This document shows positions 47,014-55,290 of a stretch of DNA of 56,623 bases, piece by piece. Location of the stretch: NCBI GenBank assembly GCA_025363455.1, contig JANYDW010000046.1:1-56623 (forward strand). The letters are read 5' to 3'. A program made the position numbers and the translations under genes. The notes under the pieces were generated by a model. It had not been told where the DNA came from, did no database searches, and saw only the letters and a program-made list of their open reading frames with translations. The stretch is from Oleiharenicola sp. (GTDB lineage Bacteria; Verrucomicrobiota; Verrucomicrobiia; Opitutales; Opitutaceae). Numbering within the stretch: the stretch's first letter is position 1; every line of letters begins with the position of its first letter.

Positions 47014-47910
47014 TCAACCCAGCATCGTCAGGATGATGCCCAGGACGATCCCCAGTACCGCCGGCAGCTTGGCCCCGCCCCGGGGCTCGCGGAAAATCCA
47101 GATGCTGCCGGCGAAGGCCACCAGTGTGCTGCCCCGGCGCAAGCTCGAGACCACCGAGACGAGGGCCGCCGGGTTGCGCAGGGCGTCAAAATAGACGTAG
47201 TCGGCCACGAGCAGGGTCAGGGCGATGAAAGGGATGCTCCAGCGCCAGTGAAATACATTGCGCGGCCACCAGCGCCGCCACCACCCGAGGGCCAGCGGCA
47301 GCAGGACCAACGGCAAGTAGAGGGTGAACCAAGCCTGCACCGCGGCGGCGCTCAGGTGGACGGTGCCGAGCAGGTATTTATCGTAGAGCCCACTAACCGC
47401 GCCGCAGAGCGTGCCCGCGACCATGCAGCCGACCCACTTGTTGCGGTGAAAATGCACACCCTCGCCGCGGCCGACGACGGACAATCCATAGAAGGAAGCA
47501 AGGGTGAGGAGGATGCCCGTGTTCTCCAGCCACGAGGGGCGCTCGCCCAGCACGAGGAGCGCGCCGCCGAGCGTCCACAGCGGCCCCGTGGCCCGGATCG
47601 GCGAGGCCAGCGAGAGCGGCAGGTGCTTGATGCCGAAATACGTGAACGCCCAGGACAGGGCCACGATCATGGACTTGAGAAACACCAACCCGTGTTGCGC
47701 CGGCGTCAGCGCCTCAGGCACGAAGCCGGCAGGCACGGCGCCCGGTGCCGCCAGCCCAAGCAGCAGGAGCACCAGCCACACCGCGGCCCCGCACAGCGTG
47801 CTGAGAAACAGGACGGGCAGCACAGCGTTGTCGCGCAGCGCGTGCTTCTTGCTCAGGTCGTAGAGCCCGAGGAAAAAAGCGGAGACAAGACTGGCGGCGA
47901 TCCATGGCAT
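47014..47910 (-). CDS. EamA-family (DMT) transporter
   Basis: This 298-residue protein has about ten membrane segments and two EamA-like halves: LYDLSKKHALRDNAVLP early and SLASPIRATGPLWTLGGALL in the middle. It likely exports or imports a small metabolite. The substrate is unknown. The length is normal. Confidence 0.85.
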   Translation of the reverse strand: MPWIAASLVSAFFLGLYDLSKKHALRDNAVLPVLFLSTLCGAAVWLVLLLLGLAAPGAVPAGFVPEALTPAQHGLVFLKSMIVALSWAFTYFGIKHLPLSLASPIRATGPLWTLGGALLVLGERPSWLENTGILLTLASFYGLSVVGRGEGVHFHRNKWVGCMVAGTLCGAVSGLYDKYLLGTVHLSAAAVQAWFTLYLPLVLLPLALGWWRRWWPRNVFHWRWSIPFIALTLLVADYVYFDALRNPAALVSVVSSLRRGSTLVAFAGSIWIFREPRGGAKLPAVLGIVLGIILTMLG

Positions 47911-47960
47911 GAACGGCGAGGACTGACGCGGTCACCGCCGTGGTGCAAGAACCCCTTGGC

Positions 47961-48063
47961 CGTCATTCTGATCCCGCGGCCGCGGGAGAAGAATTCCAGG
48001 CCGGGATGCCACTGGCGCCTCCCCCTTGGATTCTTTTCCCGCCAAGGTGGGATCAAGATGACG
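47961..48063. repeat. CATTCTGA...TCAAGATGACG family inverted repeat
   Basis: CGTCATTCTGATCCC at one end and GGGATCAAGATGACG at the other, with internal CGCGGCCGCG. It is the best-preserved copy of this family in the window and ends 2 bp before the tag stop codon. Confidence 0.7.
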
Positions 48064-48065
48064 TT

Positions 48066-48641
48066 TCACGATTTCCCCAATTTCGCGCATGCCTTGTGCC
48101 GCGGGCAGCTGAGGAGGTGGTCGTTGACCATCCCCGTGGCCTGCATGAAAGCGTAGCAGATCGTCGTGCCGACGAACTTGAAGCCGCGTTGCTTCAGGTC
48201 GCGACTCAGGGCATCGGACTCCGGCGTGGTGACGGGAACCTGCGCGGATGACTTGAGATTATGCTGGATGGGCCGACCGCCCACAAACGGCCAGAGATAG
48301 CGGTTGAATGAACCGAACTCGGCCTGCACGGTGAGGAAGGCTCGGGCGTTGAGGACCGAGGCCTCGACCTTGAGGCGGTTGCGGATGATCCCGGGATTGG
48401 CGAGGAGCCGGGCTTTTTTCCGTTCATCGTAGCGTGCGACGAGCGCCGGGTCGAAATTGCCATAGACCTCCCGGTAACCCTCGCGCCGGTGCAAAATTGT
48501 GGCCCAGCTCAGGCCGGCCTGGGCGCCCTCAAGGATGATCATCTCGAACAGGTGCCGGTCGTCATGGGAGGGCACGCCCCATTCAGTGTCGTGGTAGTTG
48601 TGCTGAAGTTCGGCTTCAGCCCAGGGGCAGCGATTTTTCAT
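48066..48641 (-). CDS. tag: DNA-3-methyladenine glycosylase I
   Basis: The protein is 191 residues from ATG 48641. It removes 3-methyladenine from alkylated DNA. It matches Escherichia coli Tag through YHDTEWGVP, LFEMIILEGAQAGLSW and FKFVGTTICYAFMQATGMVNDH. The zinc ligands are the N-terminal CPW Cys, His16 in YHDTEW and the C-terminal HLLSCPRH. Confidence 0.94.
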   Translation of the reverse strand: MKNRCPWAEAELQHNYHDTEWGVPSHDDRHLFEMIILEGAQAGLSWATILHRREGYREVYGNFDPALVARYDERKKARLLANPGIIRNRLKVEASVLNARAFLTVQAEFGSFNRYLWPFVGGRPIQHNLKSSAQVPVTTPESDALSRDLKQRGFKFVGTTICYAFMQATGMVNDHLLSCPRHKACAKLGKS

Positions 48642-48691
48642 GGGCTGGAGAGTAACAGGAGCTGCTGACAAGAGTGTGTCAGGAGTGTTCA

Positions 48692-48803
48692 GGAAATCTT
48701 GAAATTAGTAATCGTGAAATCGAGAACCTTGAAATTGTGGAACCGCCGGTATGCGCCGATTTCACGATGATAGATTTCAGGTTTTCAGTTTTCACGATGT
48801 TTC
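48692..48803. repeat. TGAAATC-word inverted-arm repeat
   Basis: The left arm (48692-48739) has GAAATCTTGAAATTAGTAAT and CGTGAAATCG. The right arm (48757-48803) has CGATTTCACGATGATAGATT and TTCAGTTTTCACGAT. A 12-bp segment is perfectly complementary (48711-48722 with 48757-48768). The loop is only 17 bp. It lies between the divergent tag and yebC-type genes. Confidence 0.6.
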
Positions 48804-48860
48804 CGTTCCGCGTCAGCAGGCTTGCCGGGGGGCCAATCCCTGTCCTAGCCTGTCACCCTT

Positions 48861-49592
48861 ATGGGACGTCAATGGCTTCATGCGAAACGCGCGATCGTCA
48901 ACCTGAAGAAGGGTCAGACCGCGGGCAAACTGGCGAAGGAGATCACCGTGGCCGCCAAGCTGGGCGGCGGCGACCCCGCCGGCAACGCACGGCTCTTTGC
49001 CGCGGTTGAAAAAGCCAAGAAGGCCAGCGTCACCCGTGACGTGATCGAGCGCGCCATCGCCAAGGGCACGGGCGTCGGCGGGGAAAAGACCCACCTCGAC
49101 CACGTGGTCTTCGAAGGCTACGCCCCGCACAAGGTGCCCGTCATCGTCGAGTGCATGACGGACAACCATCAGCGCATCACACCCGAGATCCGCTTCCTCT
49201 TCAAGACCGGCGTGCTCGGCACGGCGGGTAGCAACAAATTCCTGTTCGACCACGTGGGGCTCGTCGAGGCGCACACGGCGGAGAAAAACGCGGACCTGGA
49301 GGCGGTGGCCATCGAGGCGGGGGCGAATGATTTCGAGGTCCTGACGCACGCGCAGAACGACGACATCCCCGAGGGGGTGACCGGCGCGCGCTTCATTACC
49401 GAGCGCACTGCGGTGCACGCGGTGTCCGTATGGCTGAAGCAGCACGGCTGGCACGTCGTCACGAGTGAGATCGGCTACACGGCCAAGCAGTTTCCCGAGC
49501 TGGACGACGCGAGCCGCGCGGTGGTGGGCGAATTTCTGCAGGCGATCGAGGACCACGACGACGTGCAGCGCGTGTGGGCGGCGGTGAAATAA
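48861..49592 (+). CDS. YebC/PmpR family protein
   Basis: This 243-residue protein has the family start GRQWLHAKRAIVNLKKGQTA, the region KASVTRDVIERAIAKGTG and the C-terminal domains (FDHVGLVEAH, DDIPEGVTGARF). It is a conserved factor described as a DNA-binding regulator or as helping translation of polyproline stretches. A bidirectional terminator follows. Confidence 0.9.
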   Translation: MGRQWLHAKRAIVNLKKGQTAGKLAKEITVAAKLGGGDPAGNARLFAAVEKAKKASVTRDVIERAIAKGTGVGGEKTHLDHVVFEGYAPHKVPVIVECMTDNHQRITPEIRFLFKTGVLGTAGSNKFLFDHVGLVEAHTAEKNADLEAVAIEAGANDFEVLTHAQNDDIPEGVTGARFITERTAVHAVSVWLKQHGWHVVTSEIGYTAKQFPELDDASRAVVGEFLQAIEDHDDVQRVWAAVK

Positions 49593-49600
49593 GGGCGGCG

Positions 49601-49644
49601 GCTCCTACAGCCCAATCAAGCCGAGGCGAGCGCCGGTCCTACAG
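49601..49644. repeat. CCTACAG repeat (REP-like), copy e
   Basis: GCTCCTACAG and GGTCCTACAG flank a short GC-rich centre, related to the TGTAGG palindromes. The halves here are in direct orientation, so the copy may be rearranged. Confidence 0.45.
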
Positions 49645-49651
49645 AGAACAA

Positions 49652-49689
49652 TAAAAAAACCCGCGCCGGTGAAGGCGCGGGACTTTTTT
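49652..49689. terminator. Bidirectional rho-independent terminator
   Basis: CCCGCGCC (49660-49667) and GGCGCGGG (49674-49681) form a perfect 8-bp stem with a 6-base loop. An A-run precedes it and a T-run follows it, so it can stop both the YebC-type gene and the malQ transcript. Confidence 0.9.
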
Positions 49690-49746
49690 AAAAAACGCGA
49701 GGTGGGGTAACCCGCGTCGAGTGAAGAATGAAGGGCAACGCGAACG

Positions 49747-49794
49747 TTACTTCTTCTTTTTGGCTTTCTTCTTAGCAGCTTTTTTCTTGGCCAT
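49747..49794 (-). CDS. 15-residue lysine/alanine-rich peptide
   Basis: A 15-codon frame with ATG 49794 encodes MAKKKAAKKKAKKKK and ends TAA. It lies 52 bp after the malQ stop and before the strong terminator, so it would be on the malQ transcript. The pattern is like the basic tails of histone-like proteins. A chance frame in A-rich mRNA cannot be ruled out. Confidence 0.35.
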   Translation of the reverse strand: MAKKKAAKKKAKKKK

Positions 49795-49845
49795 GACGAA
49801 GTATCCAAAAAAAATCGCTCGGTTGCACGAACAATTTTCGTTTGC

Positions 49846-51411
49846 TCAGCGTCCGGTGAGCTCAGCCAATTCGCGCAGATATTTCGCCGCTCCGGTGAAA
49901 AGTTTTTCCAGCGACTCCGCGCGGCAGCGCCAGCGCCAGTTGCCGGCGGCAACGCCCGGCGTGTTGAAGCGCGCCTCGGCGCCGAGCGAAAGCAGGTCCT
50001 GCAGCGGGACGACGGCGAGACGGGCCGGGCTCGCATAGCTGGCGCGGATGAAATCCCACGCGACGTCCTCGCCGGAGACGCGGAGGTAGCGGCGCACGCG
50101 ATCGCGCTCGTATTCAGGCGCGCTGCGGTACCAGCCCACGGTCGTGTCGTTGTCATGCGTGCCGGGATAGATGACGGCGTTGCGCGGGGCGTTGTGCGGC
50201 AGGTAGCTGTTTTTCGCGTCGCTGCCCCAGGCGAACTGGAGCACGAGCATGCCCGGCAGGCCGGTGGCGGCGCGGAGGGTGTTGACGGAGTCCGTAAGCA
50301 CGCCGAGATCCTCCGCAATGATGCGCGCGTCGGGCAGGATGCGCTGGAAGGCCCGAAAGAGCTCGAGGCCGGGGCCAGGCATCCACTCGCCCTTGCGGGC
50401 GTTCGTGGCGGGCAGCGGGATCCGCCAGTATTCGTCGAAGCCGCGGAAGTGGTCGATGCGCACCACGTCGCATTGCTCGAGGGAGGCGCGCAGGCGGGCG
50501 CACCACCACGCGTAGCCGTCGGCGCGATGGGCTTTCCAGTCGTAGAGCGGGTTGCCCCACATCTGCCCGTCGGCTGAGAAATAATCCGGCGGCACGCCCG
50601 CAACGGCGACCGGCTGGCTGGTCGGCGGGTCGAGTTCGAAGAGTTGCGGGTTGGCCCAGGCATCGGCGGAGTCGCCCGCGACGAAGATGGGCAGGTCGCC
50701 GATGATCTGGATCCCGCGTTCCTTCGCCGCGGCGCGGAGTTGCGCCCACTGGCCGAAGAAAAGATACTGACCGAAGCGCCAGGCGTCCGTGGCGGTGGCG
50801 AGCTTCGCGCGCAGCGGGGATTTCAGGGCACGGTGGTAGTCGCGGGCTTCCTGAGACCATTCCCACCAGGGCCGGCCCTCGAAGTGATCCTTCAGCGCGC
50901 GGTAGTAGGCGTACGCGTCGAGCCAGTGCCCCTCGCGCCGGCAGAACGCCGCGTAATCGCCGTAGGGCAAGGCGGTCTGCTTCTGCTTGAACAGGCCGTG
51001 GGCGGTTTCGAGCAACCGGGGTTTCAACCGGGCGAGGGCCTCGAAGTCCACGTGGTCGGCCGGCAGCGGCGCGAAGGCCGTCAGGTCGCTGGCGGGCAAC
51101 AGCCCATAACGCACGAGCACCCCGAGGTCGATCAGCACAGGATTGCCCGCGAAGGCGGAGTAGCACTGGTAGGGCGAATCGCCGTAGCCGGTGGGGCCGA
51201 GTGGGCAGACCTGCCAGTATTTGATGCCCGCGGCCCGCAGGAAATCCAGAAAGCGGACGGCGTTCTGGTCGAGCACGCCGCAACCCTGCGCGCCGGGCAG
51301 GGCGGTGGGATGGAGCAGGACGCCTGCGCCGCGCTCTTGCAGCCAGTTGAACAAGGGGGCCTCGGGGGCGGGGGCAGCGGGGGTGCCGGCGGATTTTCCC
51401 GTGGTGGTCAT
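49846..51411 (-). CDS. malQ: 4-alpha-glucanotransferase (GH77)
   Basis: This 521-residue enzyme rearranges alpha-1,4-glucans (disproportionating). It opens with GAGVLLHPTALPGAQGCGVL. The catalytic residues lie in VRIDHFRGFDEYWRIP (nucleophile Asp), DARIIAEDLGVLTD (acid/base Glu) and YPGTHDNDTTVGWY (transition-state Asp). The length is normal for a bacterial form without an N-terminal extension. Confidence 0.95.
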   Translation of the reverse strand: MTTTGKSAGTPAAPAPEAPLFNWLQERGAGVLLHPTALPGAQGCGVLDQNAVRFLDFLRAAGIKYWQVCPLGPTGYGDSPYQCYSAFAGNPVLIDLGVLVRYGLLPASDLTAFAPLPADHVDFEALARLKPRLLETAHGLFKQKQTALPYGDYAAFCRREGHWLDAYAYYRALKDHFEGRPWWEWSQEARDYHRALKSPLRAKLATATDAWRFGQYLFFGQWAQLRAAAKERGIQIIGDLPIFVAGDSADAWANPQLFELDPPTSQPVAVAGVPPDYFSADGQMWGNPLYDWKAHRADGYAWWCARLRASLEQCDVVRIDHFRGFDEYWRIPLPATNARKGEWMPGPGLELFRAFQRILPDARIIAEDLGVLTDSVNTLRAATGLPGMLVLQFAWGSDAKNSYLPHNAPRNAVIYPGTHDNDTTVGWYRSAPEYERDRVRRYLRVSGEDVAWDFIRASYASPARLAVVPLQDLLSLGAEARFNTPGVAAGNWRWRCRAESLEKLFTGAAKYLRELAELTGR

Positions 51412-51518
51412 GGATTTTCTAAATCAGAGGAGCAAGCAGAAGGCCACCCCCTGGTTGGTAGCCATCGTCGCCACCGAAGGCAGGGCCGGCGGCTCGGGTC
51501 CGGAAGACAGACAGGCGA

Positions 51519-52136
51519 TCAGGACTTCAGCGGGTATTCGGGATGCAGCAGCCGGTGGATCTTGTCCAGCAGGGCAGCGGGCTTGAAGGGTTTTAGCAGG
51601 AACGGGTCACTGGAGTTGATGAGGCCGGACTCGGGTCCGTGCTCGGTGCCGTCCAGTCCGCTCATGAACAAAATCCGGACATCGGGCCGGATGGGGCGAA
51701 TCAAATCGGCGAAGGACTTGCCGTCGATATTGGGCATGGTGAGGTCGGACAGGACGAGGCTGACCCGTTCCGGCTCGGCCGAAAACAACCGGAAACCCTC
51801 CACGCCATCGCGGGCGAGGGCTACCTGGTAGCCGTGGTTAAGAAGAACGGTGCTTAGCAGGTCGCGGACACTGGGTTCATCGTCAATCACCAGGATGAGT
51901 TCCCCCTGGGCTGGAGGCGGGAAGGGGGTGCCGCTGGAGGAACGGCCGAGTTCCGGCGGTCTCCCGGCCGGCGCAGCCCCGGGCGGCTGCAGGGAGGAAC
52001 GGAGGACATCGGCCGGGCCGAGCGAACCGTGGGGGATGATTAATGCAGCTCCTAGTCGACGAAGGAACAGTAACAGCAGGCCGCCGAAGGCGGCCAGAAT
52101 GAGGAGGAAAATGAAGGAGGCGGAATAAATCGGCAT
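51519..52136 (-). CDS. Membrane-anchored response regulator receiver protein
   Basis: The protein is 205 residues from ATG 52136. It has an N-terminal membrane helix (SFIFLLILAAFGGLLLLFL), a Pro/Gly/Ser-rich linker, and a receiver domain: ILVIDDEPSVRDLL (acidic pocket), LVLSDLTMPNIDG (phospho-acceptor Asp) and LLKPFKPAALLDKI (conserved Lys). There is no output domain. It may act as a phosphate sink or as a membrane-bound partner for a histidine kinase. Confidence 0.82.
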   Translation of the reverse strand: MPIYSASFIFLLILAAFGGLLLLFLRRLGAALIIPHGSLGPADVLRSSLQPPGAAPAGRPPELGRSSSGTPFPPPAQGELILVIDDEPSVRDLLSTVLLNHGYQVALARDGVEGFRLFSAEPERVSLVLSDLTMPNIDGKSFADLIRPIRPDVRILFMSGLDGTEHGPESGLINSSDPFLLKPFKPAALLDKIHRLLHPEYPLKS

Positions 52137-52286
52137 TAATTTGACCAATGCCAAGCAGGTGGTAACCGGCCCGGTGTGGGGCGAACTTGGTGACCGGCCC
52201 AGTCGCGTGCAACTGAAAATATGAAGGCCCTAAGCCGGAACGATGCAGTCGGAGAGTATTTTCAATCGGGAATCTCCGCACTGAAA

Positions 52287-52359
52287 GGTGGAACCCGGCC
52301 TCCGGTCGGGTTCGTTGAATCCACAAAGGAGAAAACGCGTCCGGAGGCCGCGTTCCACC
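52287..52359. repeat. GGTGGAACC...CGTTCCACC palindromic repeat, copy c
   Basis: It begins GGTGGAACCCGGCCTCCGGT and ends GTCCGGAGGCCGCGTTCCACC. The loop has AAAGGAGAAAACGCG. It lies between the DUF4097 gene and the receiver gene, both on the minus strand. Confidence 0.8.
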
Positions 52360-52380
52360 CGTTCGGACGACCGGGACGCC

Positions 52381-53448
52381 TTACTTCGTATCCCGGATCG
52401 TGATGGTGCCGTTCATCGAGGTGAGCTTGATGTCGATGCCGCCTCCGTTGAGCGTGCCGACGATGGATTTGCCCCCGAAGTTGGGCATGGGGGGGATGGG
52501 CGGGATCGGTGGAACGCTCACGGTGACCGTGTCACCGTTCACGTTGGTGGTGACGGAGGTCGTGATCGAGGCCGCGAGCTGGTTGGCCTCGGCGACGGCT
52601 TTGGCCACCTCCTTGGCGATCTTGGCGTGTTCGCGGTCCATGCGGGCGGCTTCGCGCGCCATTTCCCGGGAAATCTCGCGCGAAGTGGGGTCGGCATGGG
52701 CATCGGGCCGGGCGTCGGCGGAGGCGTGGCTGGTCTTCTCCGATTTGGCCTGGAGGACGCCCTCAGCGAAATTGGTGCGGATGGAACCGTTATGGGTGCG
52801 CATGCGCAGGTTAGCCTTCGTGTCAGAGGGAAGGCGCAGCTCGATCTCGCCGTTCATCGAGGAGAGCGAGACAGGCTTGGTGGGAGCGCGTTTGAAGGTG
52901 GCGCTGATCTCGCCGTTCATGGTGTTGACCACGGCGGAGCTGCCGATGTCGCGGAGCGTGACGTCGCCGTTCATGCTGTTGATGTCGAGGTCACCTTCTA
53001 CGCCGTTGACCTCGATGTCGCCCCCGGCCTCGGTGCGGAGGATGAGGTTGGTGTTCCGCGGCACCTTGATGTCGAACTCGGCGCCGTGGGAGGCCCACCG
53101 GTTGTCGCCGGCGATGGTGACGAGCGCGACGTTGTCCTTCTCAACGAGCTCAAAGGTCACCTCTTCGTCGATTCGGCGGAAGCCCTCGCTGTCGACCTCC
53201 TTGTGGCCCTTCTGGTCGAGGGTGGAGGTGACGATGACCTCCTTGCCGTCAGTGGCAGTAATGCGGGCCTCAGCCCAGGGCAGGGACAGCTTGAGGGTGC
53301 CGGGCTTGGTGGGATCGGAGAACTGGACGCGCGCGGTGGATTTGGCGTCATCGTCATCCTTGTCCTTGGCGCGGATGGAAGGTCCGAGTAGGACGAGCGC
53401 GGCGAGGAAGGTGAGGAGACGCGGGGTGGGGCGAAACAGGGTGTTCAT
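52381..53448 (-). CDS. DUF4097 family beta-strand repeat protein, exported
   Basis: This 355-residue protein has an N-terminal signal (RLLTFLAALVLLGPSIRAK) followed by beta-rich repeats with recurring NG/D turns (INSMNGDVTLRDIGS, LSSMNGEIELRLPSD). It is a putative adhesin-like beta-helix in the envelope. A long coiled-coil insert (SREMAREAARMDREHAKIAK) breaks the repeats. Its start overlaps the anti-sigma stop by 4 bp, so the gene pair is translationally coupled. Confidence 0.8.
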   Translation of the reverse strand: MNTLFRPTPRLLTFLAALVLLGPSIRAKDKDDDDAKSTARVQFSDPTKPGTLKLSLPWAEARITATDGKEVIVTSTLDQKGHKEVDSEGFRRIDEEVTFELVEKDNVALVTIAGDNRWASHGAEFDIKVPRNTNLILRTEAGGDIEVNGVEGDLDINSMNGDVTLRDIGSSAVVNTMNGEISATFKRAPTKPVSLSSMNGEIELRLPSDTKANLRMRTHNGSIRTNFAEGVLQAKSEKTSHASADARPDAHADPTSREISREMAREAARMDREHAKIAKEVAKAVAEANQLAASITTSVTTNVNGDTVTVSVPPIPPIPPMPNFGGKSIVGTLNGGGIDIKLTSMNGTITIRDTK

Positions 53449-54365
53449 GAGAGGACGGGATTGGACGGTTGTTTGCTTTTGAGAGGGTCAGTGGGTGAAG
53501 GGGAGCGGAGCAGGGCCAGGCCGCGGCGAGCGGACTCGCGGACGTCCTTGTCGGCAGTCTCATCGCGGCTGAGGCGCTCGAAGAGCGGCGCGGCGGCCGC
53601 CTCGCGGACGGACGTGAGGAGTTCGATCATCGCCACTTGAACCAGCGGGGCGGATTCGCGCGGGAGGGTGGCCAGCAGGCCTTGGCGGACGACGGCTTGG
53701 TCGGCATGGGCGGCGAGGGCCTCGATGGTGGAGAGACGGACGTTGACCGACGGGTCGAAGGCGAGGGCGCCGAGCAGGTCGGTAAGGACATGTCGGTCGG
53801 GACTCTTCTGGTCCATGGTGGCGAGCACGGTTTGCAGGCGCTCGCTGGTGGATTTGTGCTGCAGGAGCGAAGCAGCGACAAGGCCGCCCATGTCCTTCAC
53901 TTCGGATTTCTGGTCGGCGAGTTCCCTCTCCAAATTGGCGAGGCGCTGGGCATCGGCCGGAGAGGTGACCGCCGGGGGGACCGGCTGCTGGAGGTAACGC
54001 GCGCCGGTGAAGACGCCGAGCGCGAGTACGGCCAGGGCGCCGGCGAACTGGAGGGAGGGGGTCGAGGGCAGGAGCGCGGCGAAGAAACGGTCGATCCGGC
54101 TCTTGGCGAGGGCGAAAGGGCTTACGGTGTCGGCGTCGCGCTGGTGCGTCTCGAGCATGGCGTAGAATTGCTCGCGGAGACGCGGGCTGGGCTCCTCCGT
54201 GGCCGGGAGGGCGTCGAGCTTGCGGGTCATTTCCTGCAGGGCGGACCATTCGCGCTGGCAGTCGGGGCACGAGGCGAGGTGGGCGCGGAGTGCGGCCGAC
54301 TCGGCGGGCGGCAGGGTGCCGTCTTGATGGTCGATGAAGTTGTCCTGGACGCGTTGGCAGTTCAT
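53445..54365 (-). CDS. Anti-sigma factor with zinc finger and HEAT repeats
   Basis: This 306-residue protein has an N-terminal zf-HC2 motif (HLASCPDCQREW) that binds the sigma factor. A membrane helix (SLQFAGALAVLALGVFTGA) anchors it. A periplasmic part of HEAT-like repeats follows (VNVRLSTIEALAAHADQ, APLVQVAMIELLTSV). The signal would be sensed outside and passed to the ECF sigma factor encoded 72 bp upstream. HEAT repeats in this position are not typical of zf-HC2 proteins. Confidence 0.82.
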   Translation of the reverse strand: MNCQRVQDNFIDHQDGTLPPAESAALRAHLASCPDCQREWSALQEMTRKLDALPATEEPSPRLREQFYAMLETHQRDADTVSPFALAKSRIDRFFAALLPSTPSLQFAGALAVLALGVFTGARYLQQPVPPAVTSPADAQRLANLERELADQKSEVKDMGGLVAASLLQHKSTSERLQTVLATMDQKSPDRHVLTDLLGALAFDPSVNVRLSTIEALAAHADQAVVRQGLLATLPRESAPLVQVAMIELLTSVREAAAAPLFERLSRDETADKDVRESARRGLALLRSPSPTDPLKSKQPSNPVLS

Positions 54366-54437
54366 GGGAGGGAGGAGTGAGAGGTTCTTGGTTTTGGGGT
54401 CCGGGCTTCTGAGGGCCGTTTCTTGTTACTTCCGCCG

Positions 54438-55070
54438 TCAGGCGGCCTGCTCCTTGCGGATCTTGAAATAGACCTCGCGGAGTTCCTTGAGGGCGCGATG
54501 GGCGCGGACCTTCACGGCGCCGACAGAGCAGTCGAGCAGGCGGGCGATTTCCTGATGGTTGAGATGCTGGAGGCGGGCGAGCACGAGAACCTCGCGGTGG
54601 TCATGAGTCACGCGGGCGAGGGCGCGGCGCATGAGTTCGAGGTCGTCGGCGGTACCGGCCTGGGCGTCGGGCGCGGGCTCCTGGTCGGGCTGTTCATTGA
54701 AATCGGCTGGGTCGGTTGGCGTCGGGGTGCGGGCGCTCTTGCGGAAGTGGTCGGCGGAGACTTTGCGGGCGAGGTGGTAGATCCAGGCGGAGAACTTGCC
54801 CTCGTCGCGGTAGGTGTGCCGGTATTTCAGGATGCGGTAGAAAACGATCTGCACGAGGTCCTCGCTGGCGGAGGGCTGGTTGGTCAGGCGCACGAAAAAG
54901 CCGTAGAGCGGCTTGTGGTAGCGCTCGAAGAGATCGCCCAGGCGGCGGATCTCGCCCGCGCGCACGGCCAGCATGAGTTCATGGTCGGAGTCGGCGTCCA
55001 CGGTGGCAGGCAGGCTAGCGGGCGCTTCGGCGGAGGAAACTCGGAACTGGGTGACGGGAGCGAGAAACAT
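54438..55070 (-). CDS. ECF RNA polymerase sigma factor
   Basis: This 210-residue protein contains sigma region 2 (DLFERYHKPLYGFFVRLTNQ, SAWIYHLARKVSADHFRK) and region 4 (LARLQHLNHQEIARLLDCSV with a helix-turn-helix). The linker between them is rich in Pro, Asp and Glu. It is the first gene of a three-gene unit with the anti-sigma factor and the DUF4097 protein. Autoregulation is likely. Confidence 0.9.
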   Translation of the reverse strand: MFLAPVTQFRVSSAEAPASLPATVDADSDHELMLAVRAGEIRRLGDLFERYHKPLYGFFVRLTNQPSASEDLVQIVFYRILKYRHTYRDEGKFSAWIYHLARKVSADHFRKSARTPTPTDPADFNEQPDQEPAPDAQAGTADDLELMRRALARVTHDHREVLVLARLQHLNHQEIARLLDCSVGAVKVRAHRALKELREVYFKIRKEQAA

Positions 55071-55203
55071 GGTAGGGGAGCATGGTGGTGTGCAGGAGGG
55101 ATAACCGGGCGGGCGGGGTGTGGTTACAGGAAATATCGCCGGCGACGGTAAGAAGTGAGCCGAATGCCTAATCCATTCCTGTGCAGGAGCCTTTGCAGCT
55201 TGC

Positions 55204-55263
55204 CTGTAGCGGCGGTCTATGACCGCCGGTATTGAAAACGGCGCTCATAGAGCGCCGCTGCAG
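55204..55263. repeat. CTGTAGCGGCGG...CCGCTGCAG double hairpin (REP-like), copy f
   Basis: It holds two inner hairpins: GGCGGTCTATGACCGCC and GGCGCTCATAGAGCGCC. The outer ends CTGTAGCGGC and GCCGCTGCAG also pair. It lies in the 220-bp gap upstream of the sigma factor gene. The rest of that gap shows no gene. Confidence 0.7.
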
Positions 55264-55290
55264 TGACGAAAAAATTCGTCGCCACCTGCC

